Shown: positions 11,477-23,599 of the stretch, in pieces
How the letters are laid out: each line of letters opens with the position of its first letter
How positions within the stretch are numbered: the stretch's first letter is position 1
Assembly: GCA_022478985.1 (NCBI GenBank)
Contig: JAKSZP010007890.1
Span: 347,462 to 411,461 of the forward strand
Direction: 5' to 3'
Length of the DNA: 64,000 nucleotides
Source: Massospora cicadina
Lineage: Eukaryota > Entomophthoromycota > Entomophthoromycetes > Entomophthorales > Entomophthoraceae
Notes under the pieces: generated by a model
What the model was told of the DNA's origin: nothing
The model's database searches: none
Seen by the model: the letters and a program-made list of their open reading frames with translations, nothing else
Position numbers and translations under genes: made by a program

Positions 11477-14356
11477 GTGATCAAACCTGTTCTCCCTGAC
11501 ATATTTAAAGAAAACCTTGATATTTCTAGTTTATTAATAGATGAAGACACACCTGATCCGCTTTACCAAGTGGCTAATTTGGACATAAATGCAATTACCC
11601 AAGCAAAGGTAAAGGGGATAGACCCCAAAATTTTAAAAGAAGTTGCTTGGCCATATTCTCATCATTTGCAGAAAAAAATCAGAAACGTCAAAAGCATGGA
11701 AGAATTACTTAAGATAAAACTTAATTATTTGAATTTTTCCCTATTAGCGCGGCTAAGAAATCCTTTCCTGATTTGTCCACGCAATTAATTTATATTTTAG
11801 TTTTTTAGTGAATACTGCCATGATATACTCAGTAAACTCTTTATTACATTACTCTGAGTGTATATATACAGACATTAAGTTCAATTGAGTAAGAGTATAG
11901 GTGATAATTGACATTGGTGCACCTATTAATGTTGTTTTAACTAAGTTGGTAAGACAAATGAAGATTCTGCATATCTAGAACACCATAAAAATATGAAACC
12001 ACCACCTCAGATACACAATATCATGTAGAGCATACAGTGCACTGCACTTTGGATTTAGATTTCTGATGGTATCAGCTCTGACCATAATATTGGAAAATCA
12101 AATTTTGATATCTTCATTAGAACGTAATTCCTGATAAGGTATAGTGTCAAATGTGATTCCAAGTAAATACCCTAACAATTTTAGGGGAATCCCCTCCCTT
12201 GATATATCAGCAGAAAGGAAAACTACGCTGATGCTTATTTATATAAATTCAATTTACAATGATATTTTAATTCCCATTCAATATAAGTTGGTTGGAAAAA
12301 ATTAGTTAATGGCAATTCAGATTCTCAAAAACCATGGGATACCGTTGAGGATGAAAATTCTGAATACTATTCTACTGGGAATGCAAATAATAGTCAACAC
12401 AGGATTAATGCTAGAAATATTAGAACAATTATATGGAAAAGTCATCACCCCATGGAATAAATTGAGACTGGAGCCTTGGGTAGCGCTGGAGTTTATAATG
12501 TCAGGTCATGATTAATTATGAGTACTACTGGCGAATCTGAGATAAAGCTGATAAAAATAATGGACCCAAGTTATCTTTTTAGCACTAGGTGGTCCCAACC
12601 TAAAGGGGGTTACACCGATCTAGGAGACCCAAGTTATTGCGTTTGTACATTTAATCCTGATGGCTGAAATCAAAGAGCTTCATTTTTTATAAAGCTTTTA
12701 GAGATGAGATTACCAGCGGATGCTTTTGAAAGCAATAATATACTGGCCATTGAGAACAACTGTCTGAGTTATCAGAACACTAGAAAGAAAAAGTATTACA
12801 ATTTTTAAGAAATATTGGGTGATACATGCCCAGGATGATCATGACCTTATATGCGCTAAAATGTGATCCATAAGGTTGACACTAGAGAATATCCGCTAAT
12901 ACAAATGAGGACTGTTCACCAGTCCAAGGCTGCTGAAGCAGTTGTCAGTGAAGAAATCAGTATATTGATTGTTCATGGTCTCCTCATACCATTGCTGAGT
13001 TCATGGGCGAGCCCAATCCTTATTGTGAAAGAAGGATGGATTTAGTTGAGTAGTGATTGATTTTCACCAATTGAATAAGTCACAAGAAGGATTCATATCT
13101 TCTGCCAAGGATAGATGATTTTCTCAAATGCCTAGTGGAAGCAAGTTCTTTTTAGTTATGTATTTGATCTCAGTGATATTAGAGATAAAATTGCCAAAAG
13201 AAGATTAAGAGAATTGTGCAATAATCAACACACATAAGATTTATATTATAATGCGCTGATGAGTTTGTTTCAGGGATTATGTAATACACTGGCAACTTTC
13301 TAGAGAGTGATATATTCTATCTTTAGTGACATGAAGTTGTCTTGAATTTTGGTGTACTTGAATGACATCAACTTTTTCAGTAGGACATTCAACAATCACC
13401 TGGAACACTGGGAGGAAGTGTTTAAATACCTAGTGATGGCAAATTTGAAGATCACGCTAAGGAAATTCAATTTTTTAAGAAATAGCTTGAATATTTGGGG
13501 TTTGTGATAATCTCTGGAAGATTACAACTGCAGCTGCAGAAGACAATGGCCATTGAATGGATGTCAATCTGAGGAGCATTTGGGACATACAAGTCTTTCT
13601 AGGGATGGTCAGCTACCATCACCTACTATCAAGAATTTTGTTAGAATTGCCAAACTACTATTTCACCCGTTGAATGATCTGAAAAAAGGATAGATAGGAA
13701 TGAGGAGGACTAAGAAGCATTTGATGAGCTAAGAAGACATCTGATGTCTAGACCTGTTCCAAAATACCCAAAATTTTATTTGGGAGTTTATAATTCAGAC
13801 TGATGCCTCATTAGAAGCGATTGGCGCCATTTTAAGTCAAGTAGACAACGACAGGAAAGAGAATATGGTGGCGTATGTGAGTAGGGCATTGACGCCAGCA
13901 GAAAGGGACTGCACCTTGACAAAGTAATAGTGACTCATGGTAATATATGCCTGCAAACTATTTTGAGTGTATATTCATGGGGCACATATAAAAATTTGTG
14001 CCCAACTGCTCATTTATACGCTGGTTATATTATCTCAAAGAACCAGAGGGGCGACTGGTTAGATGAGCTTTGAAACTTCAAGTCTACAATTTCAAGATTA
14101 TACAATGAGAAGGAGCAGCACATCAGAATGCTACTGAATTATGAAGACTACCTGCCATTCAAGCCATTTACCAGAAAGCAGATGAATTTTTTAACTGGAT
14201 GATTAAATAGAATCTCAGAGATGAATCTCAGGGTTAGACCGTTCTGAAAAAAATAAGGAAAATATTGAAATAAAGAATGGACAGCTCTATAACTAATTTT
14301 GACAAAAAATGGTACTTATTTTCTAAACTTTCAGAACGTTAGAATTCATTTAAGCC
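11477..14356 (+). pseudogene. Element A protease-RT-RNase H remnant
   Basis: Order along the plus strand: a pre-protease linker (from 11477); a protease active-site remnant IDIGAPINVV near 11908 (Thr of the usual DTGA replaced by Ile); an RT N-terminal part with EISILIVHGLLIPLLSSWAS (12945-13015); an RT core in which the YLDD box has become YLNDINFFS (near 13347); and RNase H with TDASLEAIGAILSQ (near 13798). Each block has a better-kept counterpart in D or B. Stops and frameshifts are frequent. The sequence resumes at 16316 after the LINE-like insertion. Confidence 0.65.
12575..12625 (-). mobile_element. 51-bp LINE-tail micro-insertion 3
   Basis: The minus-strand sequence ends GGGACCACCTAGTGCTAAAA, a close variant of the LINE tail, preceded by about 25 bp of subterminal sequence. 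It is flanked by GACCCAAGTTAT at 12563-12574 and 12626-12637, a perfect 12-bp duplication. It sits in the element A pol remnant, so it is younger than A. Confidence 0.8.
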
Positions 14357-14446
14357 CAAAACTCTCTTTCTGCTTGGCATAACTTTCTGAGAAAATTACA
14401 TGAATAGATAAAGCTAATCCTAATCGCCCATTGTAGTTTCAATCTG

Positions 14447-15505
14447 ATGTCCTCAGATTCTCCGCCAACTGCTCCAGTGTGGGTCAGTGGCGAAACTCCT
14501 CCCGCCTTTTCTCATCTGGCAGGAAAACGCGCTCAGACTGGCACACCCAGTTATTCCAAACTCATGGGACAATTTGTTCCTCCCAAGAATCTCGACGCCC
14601 ACCTTGCTTGTACCCAAGTGGTACTTCACTGCCCCCTGGTGCTCCCCTGGAGCAACATGCACTATGGCCTAAGGGTCAAAAATGGGAAACTCTACCCATA
14701 CCATGACCAAGCCATTATTGAAATGGCACAGGCGGTGATGACACCTGCTGGATTCATAGATTTCTGCCCCTATAAGGGGTACTTTGACCTCAGCTTCACC
14801 TGTGAAGCCAACGCTGCCACTGCAGCAACTGTGCCCCTGGTATTCCAGGGCACCCCTCTTCCCACAATTTGGACCCAACTCCCAGTGGACACCATTTTGG
14901 TGGTCCAGTTTTCTGGTTTGCCCACCTACCTTCCCCCTGAGGTGCTCCATCAGGAGCTGATGGACGGTTTGGCAGCCTATGGCTCCAACCCCATTTCACA
15001 ATTTATGGTCCCAAATGACGCCACACGACTCCCTGGGCCTCAGGCATATGCCACAATCAGCCCTGAATTTAGTAAAATTTCCATGTCAATTCCCCCTCGC
15101 ACCATTATTCCTTCAGCGCCTGACCATCCATTTTGGGCCCATGTTAAGGGTGGGCGGACGATCTGTCTGTCATGTTTCGAGTTGGACCACATAAAATGCA
15201 AGTACCCATCCTTAGCCACTTTCAATGGATCAGATGACTCATCCGCTGACCTCCAATCTGCTGCCCACCCCATACAAGTTCCATTATGGGCACAATTCTA
15301 CCTCGCCCTCAACCAAAACTGGAAGCTGCAGCTGCACCTGCAGCCACCAATCAGCCTCCTCACCCCAATGCCACACATGATTTCTCCAATCAAGCATTGG
15401 ATTGGATCCCAGTTCGATCCCAGGATTCCTCCAACAAATCAATCAAACCTCAACTGTACATCATTTCCCCAAATTAATTCAACCAAAACCCATGGGAGTT
15501 ATTAA
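14447..15505 (+). CDS. LINE ORF1-like nucleic-acid-binding protein
   Basis: This is the longest uninterrupted retroelement ORF in the window (352 aa), in GC-richer DNA than its surroundings. Residues about 160-215 resemble an RRM-like fold as in LINE ORF1 proteins: a VVQFSGLP strand, a helix with PPEVLHQELMDGLAAYG, then PQAYATI. Residues about 233-250 read GGRTICLSCFELDHIK followed by CKYPS, a CCHC zinc knuckle (C-x2-C-x4-H-x4-C) whose last Cys is now Tyr (TGC to TAC). LINE ORF1 proteins bind the element RNA and form the retrotransposition particle. The ORF continues into a Pro/Gln-rich tail of no clear fold. The start Met is the first in frame; the true start could differ. The assignment is by pattern only. 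Confidence 0.6.
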   Translation: MSSDSPPTAPVWVSGETPPAFSHLAGKRAQTGTPSYSKLMGQFVPPKNLDAHLACTQVVLHCPLVLPWSNMHYGLRVKNGKLYPYHDQAIIEMAQAVMTPAGFIDFCPYKGYFDLSFTCEANAATAATVPLVFQGTPLPTIWTQLPVDTILVVQFSGLPTYLPPEVLHQELMDGLAAYGSNPISQFMVPNDATRLPGPQAYATISPEFSKISMSIPPRTIIPSAPDHPFWAHVKGGRTICLSCFELDHIKCKYPSLATFNGSDDSSADLQSAAHPIQVPLWAQFYLALNQNWKLQLHLQPPISLLTPMPHMISPIKHWIGSQFDPRIPPTNQSNLNCTSFPQINSTKTHGSY

Positions 15506-16204
15506 ATGAAATTAGTGAATCAGGTAAGCTCATTGAAGAACCATCTCTGCAAATTGAGAGGTTCATTAATGCAGAATGGGACGCCAAATATCCCCCTCAA
15601 CTATATACCCCACAGCCAGATGCTGAATCATTTTGCAGTGATCACTAGCTTGCAGTCAAAGCAGCTTCAACACCAGATTGTTATCCTCTTTGTAAAGCTG
15701 TCACCAAATCAGTGGCGATGCTCACAGAGGAATTCCACTTCCTTTACCCCAAAAGTCTTACTCAAAAGAGTAAAATCACAGTGAAACAGCTACAAAAAAA
15801 TGTTAACAATGCTATCTAGTATGTGGCAACTATAGCATGGAACCCAAAAGCCTAAATATCCTGAACCAACATCGCCACGTTAATTAAACTCCCAGACGCC
15901 CACATTAAAGCTGAAAAAGCTTTAGCCAAATATATAAGTGCCATTTTCAAAGCTGGCAATTTACATGAAATATCAATTATTAGCGATATTGAACCACATG
16001 CCGCAGATGCCCCAACACCCTTACTGTCTGCCTTGACACGTACTAACTATGGGAGGAAGAAGCTTCCGCCAAAGATGATCCCCCCAATCTACCTCCCCTT
16101 CTGCCATGGAGGGATAAGCAGTTTCCGCTGCCCACCTGGTTGGTTGAAATTTTTTTGAAGTGTTTCACTTAATCCGCTCATTTGGGCATTTTGTCTCGAC
16201 CAAT

Positions 16205-16259
16205 TAGTTACGTTAGTTTTATAGTTTTAGTTTTAGTTTTAGTTTTAGTTTTAGTTTTG
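16205..16259 (+). repeat. (TTTTAG)n simple repeat
   Basis: About seven imperfect copies of a TTTTAG hexamer lie near the 3' end of the LINE-like insertion. It may be the equivalent of the short tandem tails seen on some non-LTR elements, although about 40 bp of non-repetitive sequence follows it before the target duplication. Confidence 0.7.
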
Positions 16260-16315
16260 GTAATGTCTTTCCCCTGCTCAGCTTACCTCGAACAAATATA
16301 GAACTCATTTAAGCC

Positions 16316-17330
16316 ACACACAAAGTCCTAGGGCATGGTGGCCTAAGAAAAACAATGGAACATCTATGCCAGTATTATTACTGGGAATCAAATAATTATG
16401 ACGTAGTGGATTATCTAGCCTGTTGCGTGGAATGTCAACTCCACAAGCAGCATAAGAATGTGACAGGATACCAGCCAGCACGCCCTTGGGTACATTTGGC
16501 ACACTGTGTAGTTAGATGTGATGGGACCCTTGAGTGATAGTACTGGTAGAGTAAAGTACATTATAGTTGCGAGAGACCATTTGACCAGATGGGTCAAGGC
16601 AAAGGCCTTTAGAAGAGTAGATGCTACTAGCACAGCGTGATTCAACTGGACCAAGTAGTGTACTGGCATGGATGCCTATAAGTATTACTAAGTGATAACA
16701 GAACCAACTTTTGACCTACATTATCCCAAGATTGAGTGTATTAATGGGAATCAAAGGTTTGGTGTCTAATCCCTACCATCCAGTAATGAATGGAATGGTA
16801 TAAAGAGTCAATGTAACTCTGGCCACAACGCTCTAGAAAAGTGTTGGTGGGTTGACCTCTAATCAGGGATCTTATCTGAGATCAGTTACCTTAACATACA
16901 ATATCAGTTATCATATGGTGACAAGGAAAATCTATTCAAATTTTTATATGGACAAAGAGCTTCATTACCGCCAATTTTATATTCAGCAGTGGAAACAGCT
17001 TTGGGTATGAGCGCAGAGCAATACCTAACATGACTGGCAAGTATTATGATTAAATCGCAATCACAAGCATTTAATACGATGTTGAAGAGAAGAATTAGAG
17101 CAATAATGATAGATGATAAGAATTGACCATCACTGAAAGAGTACCATGTGGGAGATATGATAACCTATTGTGATACTAGTGGATTTTGGAAGAAGAAACA
17201 AGTTATCCGCCCTATAAACAGGTTTATTTGAGTTATTGCCAAGACTGTGACAGATTCATATGCTAAAAAAATTGCTGATGTTCATATAATGAGCTGGGTT
17301 CATATCAAATATTTAAGTTATTGGATCTTG
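16316..17330 (+). pseudogene. Element A integrase remnant (continued)
   Basis: The region picks up immediately after the LINE target duplication. The zinc-binding region includes LGHGGLRKTMEHLCQYYYW and CCVECQLHK (16330-16445), then a decayed DVMGPLS stretch (about 16515-16535), a DHLTRW stretch (about 16577), LSDNRTNF (about 16690) and NGMV.RVN (about 16790). The counterpart in D keeps the triad; here the third catalytic position is lost. The C-terminal GPY/F-like region ends near 17330. Multiple stops are present. Confidence 0.6.
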
Positions 17331-18123
17331 TGGACACTATATTTGCAATTATTGTGGGAACGCTGAACTACTAACAATAGGTTAAGTTCACAGCGAGCTG
17401 GTTAAGTCTCAAGGAGGACTGCTATAGCATAATAGCTTGTTAATTCCTAAAAAGGACCTCAGAACCAGAGCATTGGAAAAAAGATAGACCTCTGAACTTA
17501 ATTAGTAAGTTTGAGTTCCATTGTAAAAAGTGAAAATAAGTATACAAAAAAATAATAATATAAGAAAAAAACATAGAGAAAAATTATATAAAAGATAAAA
17601 AAGTAAGAGATAGATAAAATATTGGGTTTTATTAAACTAGGACAAAAGTATCTAGTGGTGTTCCCAAATAACGTTGGATGGACAGCTCAGGTAGTACTAG
17701 ATCCACCATGAAGAGGCCCAATGAGAAAAGAGAGTGAGAAAATCCGCGATGATCAAAAATAAAGAGCCCAGATTGGGGGAGTACATGAACCAAGGAACAG
17801 TCAAAGCTGGCTGAGAATATTTTCTAAATGGTGTGGGGTCATAACACTAAACTGGGATATACATTTTTTCAGAAATATCAGCGAAAATGAATAGAATAGT
17901 CCTGGTATGACATGGGGCCTTAGAATTACGCACTAAGGATGTAACAGCAAGAAGAACATGAAGAGGAAACGCGTTAATGAAAAGAACCATAAAGAGATTC
18001 ATCATGCAAGGAAAAAGATGAACTATGAAAATAAATTTAAACCATTTTGGCAGACTCAGGCTGGTACTGAAGAAGTGTCTTTCTCTGAAAATCTATCATC
18101 ACTAGATAATCTGGTCAAGTGGG
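17331..18123 (+). other. Element A 3' untranslated interior
   Basis: This lies between the end of the integrase remnant and the 3' LTR. It corresponds to the shorter 45661-46120 stretch in element D. A-rich runs at 17535-17600 resemble the Lys-rich integrase tail region of D. No ORF is supportable. Confidence 0.45.
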
Positions 18124-19217
18124 TGATGTGATGGGATCATAGTATAAGCACATCATCTAGCTTAATCAATTATAGCACCATCTGCCTGCCCACTAGGGGT
18201 TAGACCCTCTAGTGTATGTGGGAGTTATTGTTGTATCTGATACCTATTGTTCATTAAATTATCTTTAATGAATATTAACTAATCTGCTGGGATTTAATTC
18301 TGCCAGATTTCTAATGTTTTTGGGGATTATCTCTGACAATAAACAATTTTACAAGTATTGATTTAATTATTGTAATTTAATTATCTTTTAGGAGTCAATC
18401 TAAGTTTGTCATCGATCAACTAAGGGATTTACTTGTTGCTGGGCAGTTGAAAACGCTTCTATGCAACTTGAGAGTCAACCTTGTAGCTAGCGCGACCTGC
18501 TGTTTATGAGTAAAAGGTTTTATTACCTAAGCAGGTTACTAGCCTTACAAAGGGTAATATATAGGAGTTGAGAAAAGGCGTTGGGACATTTTCTTTAATT
18601 CAACCCAGAAGAGGTCACTTTCAGTAAGCGGCAGAATTTGACTAAACATATGAGAAAGGTCATCATTGGGTGCGACTTTGGCAGGTTAATCCATCATTAA
18701 CGGCTGCCATCTCCAAATGGGCACTAATGGAAGAGTTGGAAGCTGGTTTTCCCTATAAATTTCCTTAATTTTTATCAAAAAAGGATATTTTATAAATTTT
18801 AAAGCTTAATAATAATTAAGACGTCATACATTTGGTATACATTTTACTCTTGGGATAAGAGTTGAAGGATAAAATACATTTGTCTATCTATTGCTATCAA
18901 GTTCTCTGCGGGCACCTGCGTCAAGAGAGGAAAATAAAACCTCTGAACCTAATAGTAGGTTAAGTTTCACCAGAAGGAAGAGTCAGAGGGAAAGGATCCT
19001 TTTTTTACAGAAATACCCTCAAGGATCAGAAGGAAATTATCTTACCAGTCTAGCGTTGAAGAAAATACCCAACTTGGTTATGAGAAGCTCAACTAGGGTG
19101 ATAGTCTTCATACAATTGCCAAACTATTTGTATATCCTTAATTTAATACAACGCACACATCAGAACCTGTTCAGTAGACTTGAGAGCTCAAGCGAGCAAC
19201 AACTCTGAAAGTTTACA
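18124..19217 (+). repeat. 3' LTR of element A
   Basis: It pairs with 9038-10067 (see shared blocks there) and ends GTTTACA at 19211-19217. Unusually, a primer-site-like sequence (TTTTGTACTCATTATCAAAGGTAG) and gag-like DNA follow it instead of plain flank, so this LTR also serves as the left LTR of a further interior fragment. Confidence 0.6.
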
Positions 19218-19847
19218 TTTTGTACTCATTATCAAAGGTAGTTTATTAGACATCTCTCAGAAGTTTACAACATCCTTATTCTAAATGGGATTGGTCACTA
19301 TGGGATCAGAAGCTTGTTGGGAGTCAGGATCAACAAGATAAATTCCCTGCAAATGAACAACTGAGACAGAGTTTTTAAGCTTTAGTATATGAATTTCAGC
19401 GTTAAAGCTAGGATTTGGCGGTGAAAATGCTATTAGACAGTCTAGATGAGATAATGGAGCAAGTTTCAGACAAGGAAGGGAAAGAATATTTTATATTCTT
19501 AGGGAGGCACTAGTAAATTCATGGACCTGTAGAGAAGGGCCATTTTTAACAGTTCAAGAGATTATATTCATGAGCCTTTTTTTGGAACAGGAGAAATGGG
19601 CAATGGTGAGGTCTCATTGATTTAGATGAACAAAGGAGTTATAATCCCCAAAGGTAGCAGGATTAAATTCGCAGGTCTTGGTAAAAACTTCCTAAGCGGT
19701 AAGAGATTCAGGAGTGTTCTATTATTCTCAATTGAGGCAAGTAACAACTAGTGAGCTCCTTCAGAGATCTCAGGAAGAAAAAGTTTGAAGATAAGGACAT
19801 CAACTAACTCCATACCTTAGGACTTATAAAGTGCCTTGTTGGGACTT
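19218..19847 (+). pseudogene. Gag-region fragment after element A
   Basis: It starts with a primer-site-like stretch and resembles the leader/gag N-terminus of the neighbouring elements; no intact ORF is present. It is cut at 19848 by the 5' LTR of element G. Best explained as the second interior of a tandem LTR-interior-LTR-interior arrangement. Confidence 0.4.
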
Positions 19848-21886
19848 TGTAATGCCCACACCATCCAGTTTTGATAGATAATGAGTACATGCCTGTTTGA
19901 TCCGCAAGAGTTTCTTTGTAACATATAGATTTATAGCAGATGAAAAAGTTATCACTGTTTCATAATCAACGTTTGAGTTTGTTTCCCTATAAAATATTAA
20001 TCTATTTATAGAAATATTTTGGCGTATTAGTGTTCCATCAAAGGATGATCCCCACAATGTTTGTAGGAGTTTAATTGTTGGTTTTATCAACAGTTAAACT
20101 TTTTTATGCAGATCAATTAGGGTTTGTCACCAACTGATTAGGTTGTTACTGGAGTTACTAAAGTGTTGGCAACGTCTTTTATAAAAGTAATTTGCGGGTT
20201 AGCCTGAGTTATGCAACCAGCTATTAATGGTTAAAGGGCCCCGTTACTTATGCAGATTGCTAGCTTATAAAGGGCAGTCCACTGGTGATGAATAAAGGCT
20301 TTGAGAACACTATTTTAGAAACCAAATCCAGAAGGATTTTTAATTAGTCAGCGGCAGAAACCAACTAGAGGATGAATGTTCATCGCTTTAGCTGACTCCT
20401 TATGGTTAAATTTATTAGTGATGGATGACGTTTCAGGAGCCAACGGAGGAGTTGAGCGCCAAATTTTTTATTTGAACCCCTTTTTTATTATAATAAAGAC
20501 AGACTTTTAGAGTTTAACAAACATATAGATAGCACATTATAATAATGCTCTCTTCTGAAAAAGTTGGAGGTATATGTTATTTTGTTTATATTTTCTCTCA
20601 AAATCAAATACTCTTGCATAAGAATCATAAGTATAGTTTCCCTTGTTCAGATTGTGTTCCAGTAATTGTAAGGCTTTCCACAAAGGGCAAGAAGCTATGT
20701 GGTATCTACACCCCTTTTCAGTAGAAAAGGCCAACTATGATTTTAAGGAAAATCTCATACTTGCTCCCTCTTCAATCCCTCCACTACTTAGTACTTGGTA
20801 TGTTGAAAAGCTAAGCTTCTGTGTAGATAAATCCTTCAACTATACTAAAACGTCAAAAGTACTTTAGGTAAGTCCCCCAATACCGCTTTATATTTTTATA
20901 AAACTTTAAAATATTGCAAAAATTCTGATGCCTTTTGTTTTATGATGTCCTAGAAACAATAATTTGGTTTTGTCAAGGAATACAGAAAATTCTGACCCTG
21001 ATTTTACCCTCCCATTATTATTTCCTCAATATCCCTTTCTGATGGTTTTAGAAATTTGCTGCTGATTAAGCAATAGACCTCTAAAGATGGAGAACGCCTT
21101 AATAAAATAAATTTTTTAAAATTTTCTAGAGAAGTCAAACTGGGGAGAAGCAATGATGATATGCCCCATCGCCTCCCCAACCTCAATCATCACGTCAACT
21201 TGCAAATTGGCTCTCTTCCTATTTGAAGTTCCAAAAGAATTTGAAAATTGACCTTCTCCCCCAAATGCTAACCTTGGAACCTGCAGCTGTAGAAGATGTT
21301 AACCTAAGAGCTGCAGAACCCAAGAACAGAGCTTTAAACTGTAATACTCATTTCCTTATATATAGACCAGTACCCTTACAAGTAAGGGCACTAGCCTATT
21401 TTATTCTTTAGGTTTCATTTATTTTAAATAAGATCTTCACCTACCAATCTTTGAAGTTTTTGCCATTTTCTAGATAGCATTTAGTGCAGCATGGAGCACA
21501 TCATGACTAACATGATCCCGCTGAAATGGTTGAGCCCCAGTCAGATAGAAGGTTGTGGGCCCACACTGACAGCAATTGCTTGGTTCTTCTGGTGGCTGAT
21601 TGGAACCTGCCAGTTTGGACCCAGAGAAAACTTGGGCTTCCCCAAGCCTTAAAGTACTCTTGTGTAATAACTGTAAGGATAGTTTCCCTTATTCAGAAGT
21701 ACCACCAAGTTACCATAAGGAAGAGCGTCATATCCTGGTTAAAAGTGAACATATAGCAAGTTAAGATCATTGGCTCTGAAGATAAACTAGATATTTTTTC
21801 ATACTTTATTACTTTGCCCTTTAAACTTTGTTCAAGAATAACTCAAGAACACTTTAGATTTGTGCAGTAAACTTAAAATTTTTACA
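19848..21886 (+). repeat. 5' LTR of element G (about 2.04 kb)
   Basis: It begins TGTAATGCCC and ends TTTACA, followed by a primer site at 21889. It is twice as long as the LTRs of A, C and D. ORFs within it (for example 21223-21411 and 21526-21756) have no matching frame in the 3' copy and are not called. The 3' copy lies at 49357-51417. Confidence 0.65.
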
Positions 21887-21888
21887 TT

Positions 21889-21905
21889 TGGTGCTCACTG
21901 TAGGG
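21889..21905 (+). promoter_or_regulatory. Primer binding site of G
   Basis: TGGTGCTCACTGTAGGG lies two bases inside the LTR end. It matches the primer sites of B and D (TGGTGCTCACTACAGGG), so these elements probably share a tRNA primer whose 3' end would read CCCTGTAGTGAGCACCA. Confidence 0.65.
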
Positions 21906-21939
21906 ATATTTGAGTTTTTAGGTTTTATAGCACGTTAGA

Positions 21940-23250
21940 GTTAACATGAAGACTTTGTATAAAAACAAACTTTGGAAGTTGTGGACTGAACTGGATATGG
22001 TGAACAATAATATGTTGAATATGGCGTCACAATACAATCTGACTACCTTGGAAGTAATATTTTCAAGTTCTGAAGAGTTATAGTGCATGTTACAAAGGGC
22101 AATAATGATTTGTATGAATAAAGTCATTTACTTAGAGAGGAAGAAGACTGAAACATTTAAAAAAATTAATGTTCCAGAAACCTAATTAGAAGCAGAAAAA
22201 AACAATTCTGTCAGATTCTGAATGAGGTAAAAAATCTTAAAACAGTTACAAGATTTTATAAATAATTAGTGCAACTGAGCTCTGAAGGAGGTGGAAGTAG
22301 CCAATAACAATTAAGAAGAGGAAATTTCTATTGGCAAAGTGATGCTCCCAAGAACCATGTCTGGGACTTTTGCAGCCATTTTGGAGAAAACTTCTAAAGA
22401 TTAACCCCTTAGTTAGTAGGGTCATCTGTCAAGCACCTCCCTTCACAGTAGCGACAGAAAATTTTCAGAATACGCCAAAAAACCCTATTTTTTACCAGGA
22501 TAATGCCCTGGACTTTTTCCGCCTGCTTGAAATGATGATGTACAGATATGGTGATTGTCAGAGAATAAACATTATGAACTTTTTAGACACTGATTTCAAA
22601 ATTTGGTGTTGCCACACTTAAATGGAGATGATTGGATGTTCAAAGATCCCATGGAGGCAATCATAAATATGTTTGGAAGCCCTGAATAGATGGCTAGTTG
22701 CAAGCAGGAGATCATGAGTATACAGTTTAAGAAGGGTGAAGCTTTGCCAGCTTTTGCCGACCATTTTTACCAAGACAATTCAAATCCTGGAAGGCGCAAA
22801 AGTTCTTTCAGATTTTGATTCTCATATTGCTATTAAGACGGCTCTTAACTCTACAGAGACCTTCACTAAGCCATGGTTTTTGCACTTGCAATTCAGACTT
22901 TTACTATGAAGATAGCGGATTATCTCAAGATGTTAGGTATAACTTCAAAGCACTTAAACAAATTCTAAAATTAATTTCTATCAAGAATAATCAGAACACA
23001 GTAAAGTTTGATGGGTCAAATAAGGATTTACAGAACCGTGTAGTACTGTGAAAACCATCCAAACTGCAGAAATGCATAGCAAATCATAAAGCTGCTGTCA
23101 TGAATTTAGCAGAACTGGACTTTTTCCTCTCAATGTTGAGATAAAAAGCCAAATTATCAAGTAAACTGGTTTAGGCTAAAGAGAAGGAAAATGTCCAGGC
23201 TTTGGGAAAAATTACTTTGCAGTCTATATATGGAACAATATAGTACTGTA
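21940..23250 (+). pseudogene. Element G gag remnant
   Basis: An N-terminal part with coiled-coil character (21940-22290) is followed by a capsid-like core: DNALDFFRLLEMMMYRYGDC (22500-22559) and NIMNFLDTDF (22570-22600). In element D the counterparts are DNAPAFFHLFETTMFSYADX and TIMNCLSMDC. A further part at 22735-22800 (PAFADHFYQ) matches the ACFTDSFYQEAQ stretch of D. The zinc knuckle is not recognisable. Stops and frame changes are common. Confidence 0.6.
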
Positions 23251-23599
23251 ACGAATCCTGTTCCGCCTAATATTTTTTAAGATAAATTGTTTTTTTCTAT
23301 TTTATTTGTATTAAGTATAAACTTGATCCGCTCTAACAGGTTATAATTTTAATGTGAATGTAACTCTTAGAGAAAAGGCGAGGAGTATCAACTCAGATAT
23401 TGTGAAAGAGGTCACTCAGCCTTATGCCTAACAGGGAGCCAAATATGTCAGAACCGCTGAGAACATCATAGAATGATTAAGACGAAGCTTTATAATATGA
23501 TGCTTTCATTTTTATCAGAGTCACCAAGGACTTCTTTCCCAATCTGTCTGATTAATTAATTAATACTTTAGACTTAGAACATGAAGCTATAATTTACTC

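Larger units (their letters stand above)
14357..16299 (+). mobile_element. LINE-like insertion carrying only ORF1
   Basis: This 1943-bp block interrupts the integrase zinc region of element A. Its target-site duplication is AGAATTCATTTAAGCC (14341-14356) versus AGAACTCATTTAAGCC (16300-16315), 15 of 16 identical. Joining the flanks restores collinearity with element D at about 44545-44600. It holds one gag-like ORF (14447-15505) and about 800 bp of non-coding 3' sequence with TTTTAG repeats; no endonuclease or RT is present. The 5' start matches that of the second copy at about 60085. The 3' end has no poly-A, ending near CGAACAAAT. The long duplication supports target-primed reverse transcription. 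Confidence 0.75.

Noticed and set aside
14453..15273. Long antisense ORFs opposite LINE ORF1 (14453-14662, 14669-14950, 15040-15273)
   Set aside because: Shadows of the GC-richer ORF1 on the other strand; no recognisable protein content.
17685..17705. GTAGTACTAGATCCACC, resembling the tail in reverse
   Set aside because: No T-run or target duplication; the equivalent place in element D shows only ordinary related sequence.
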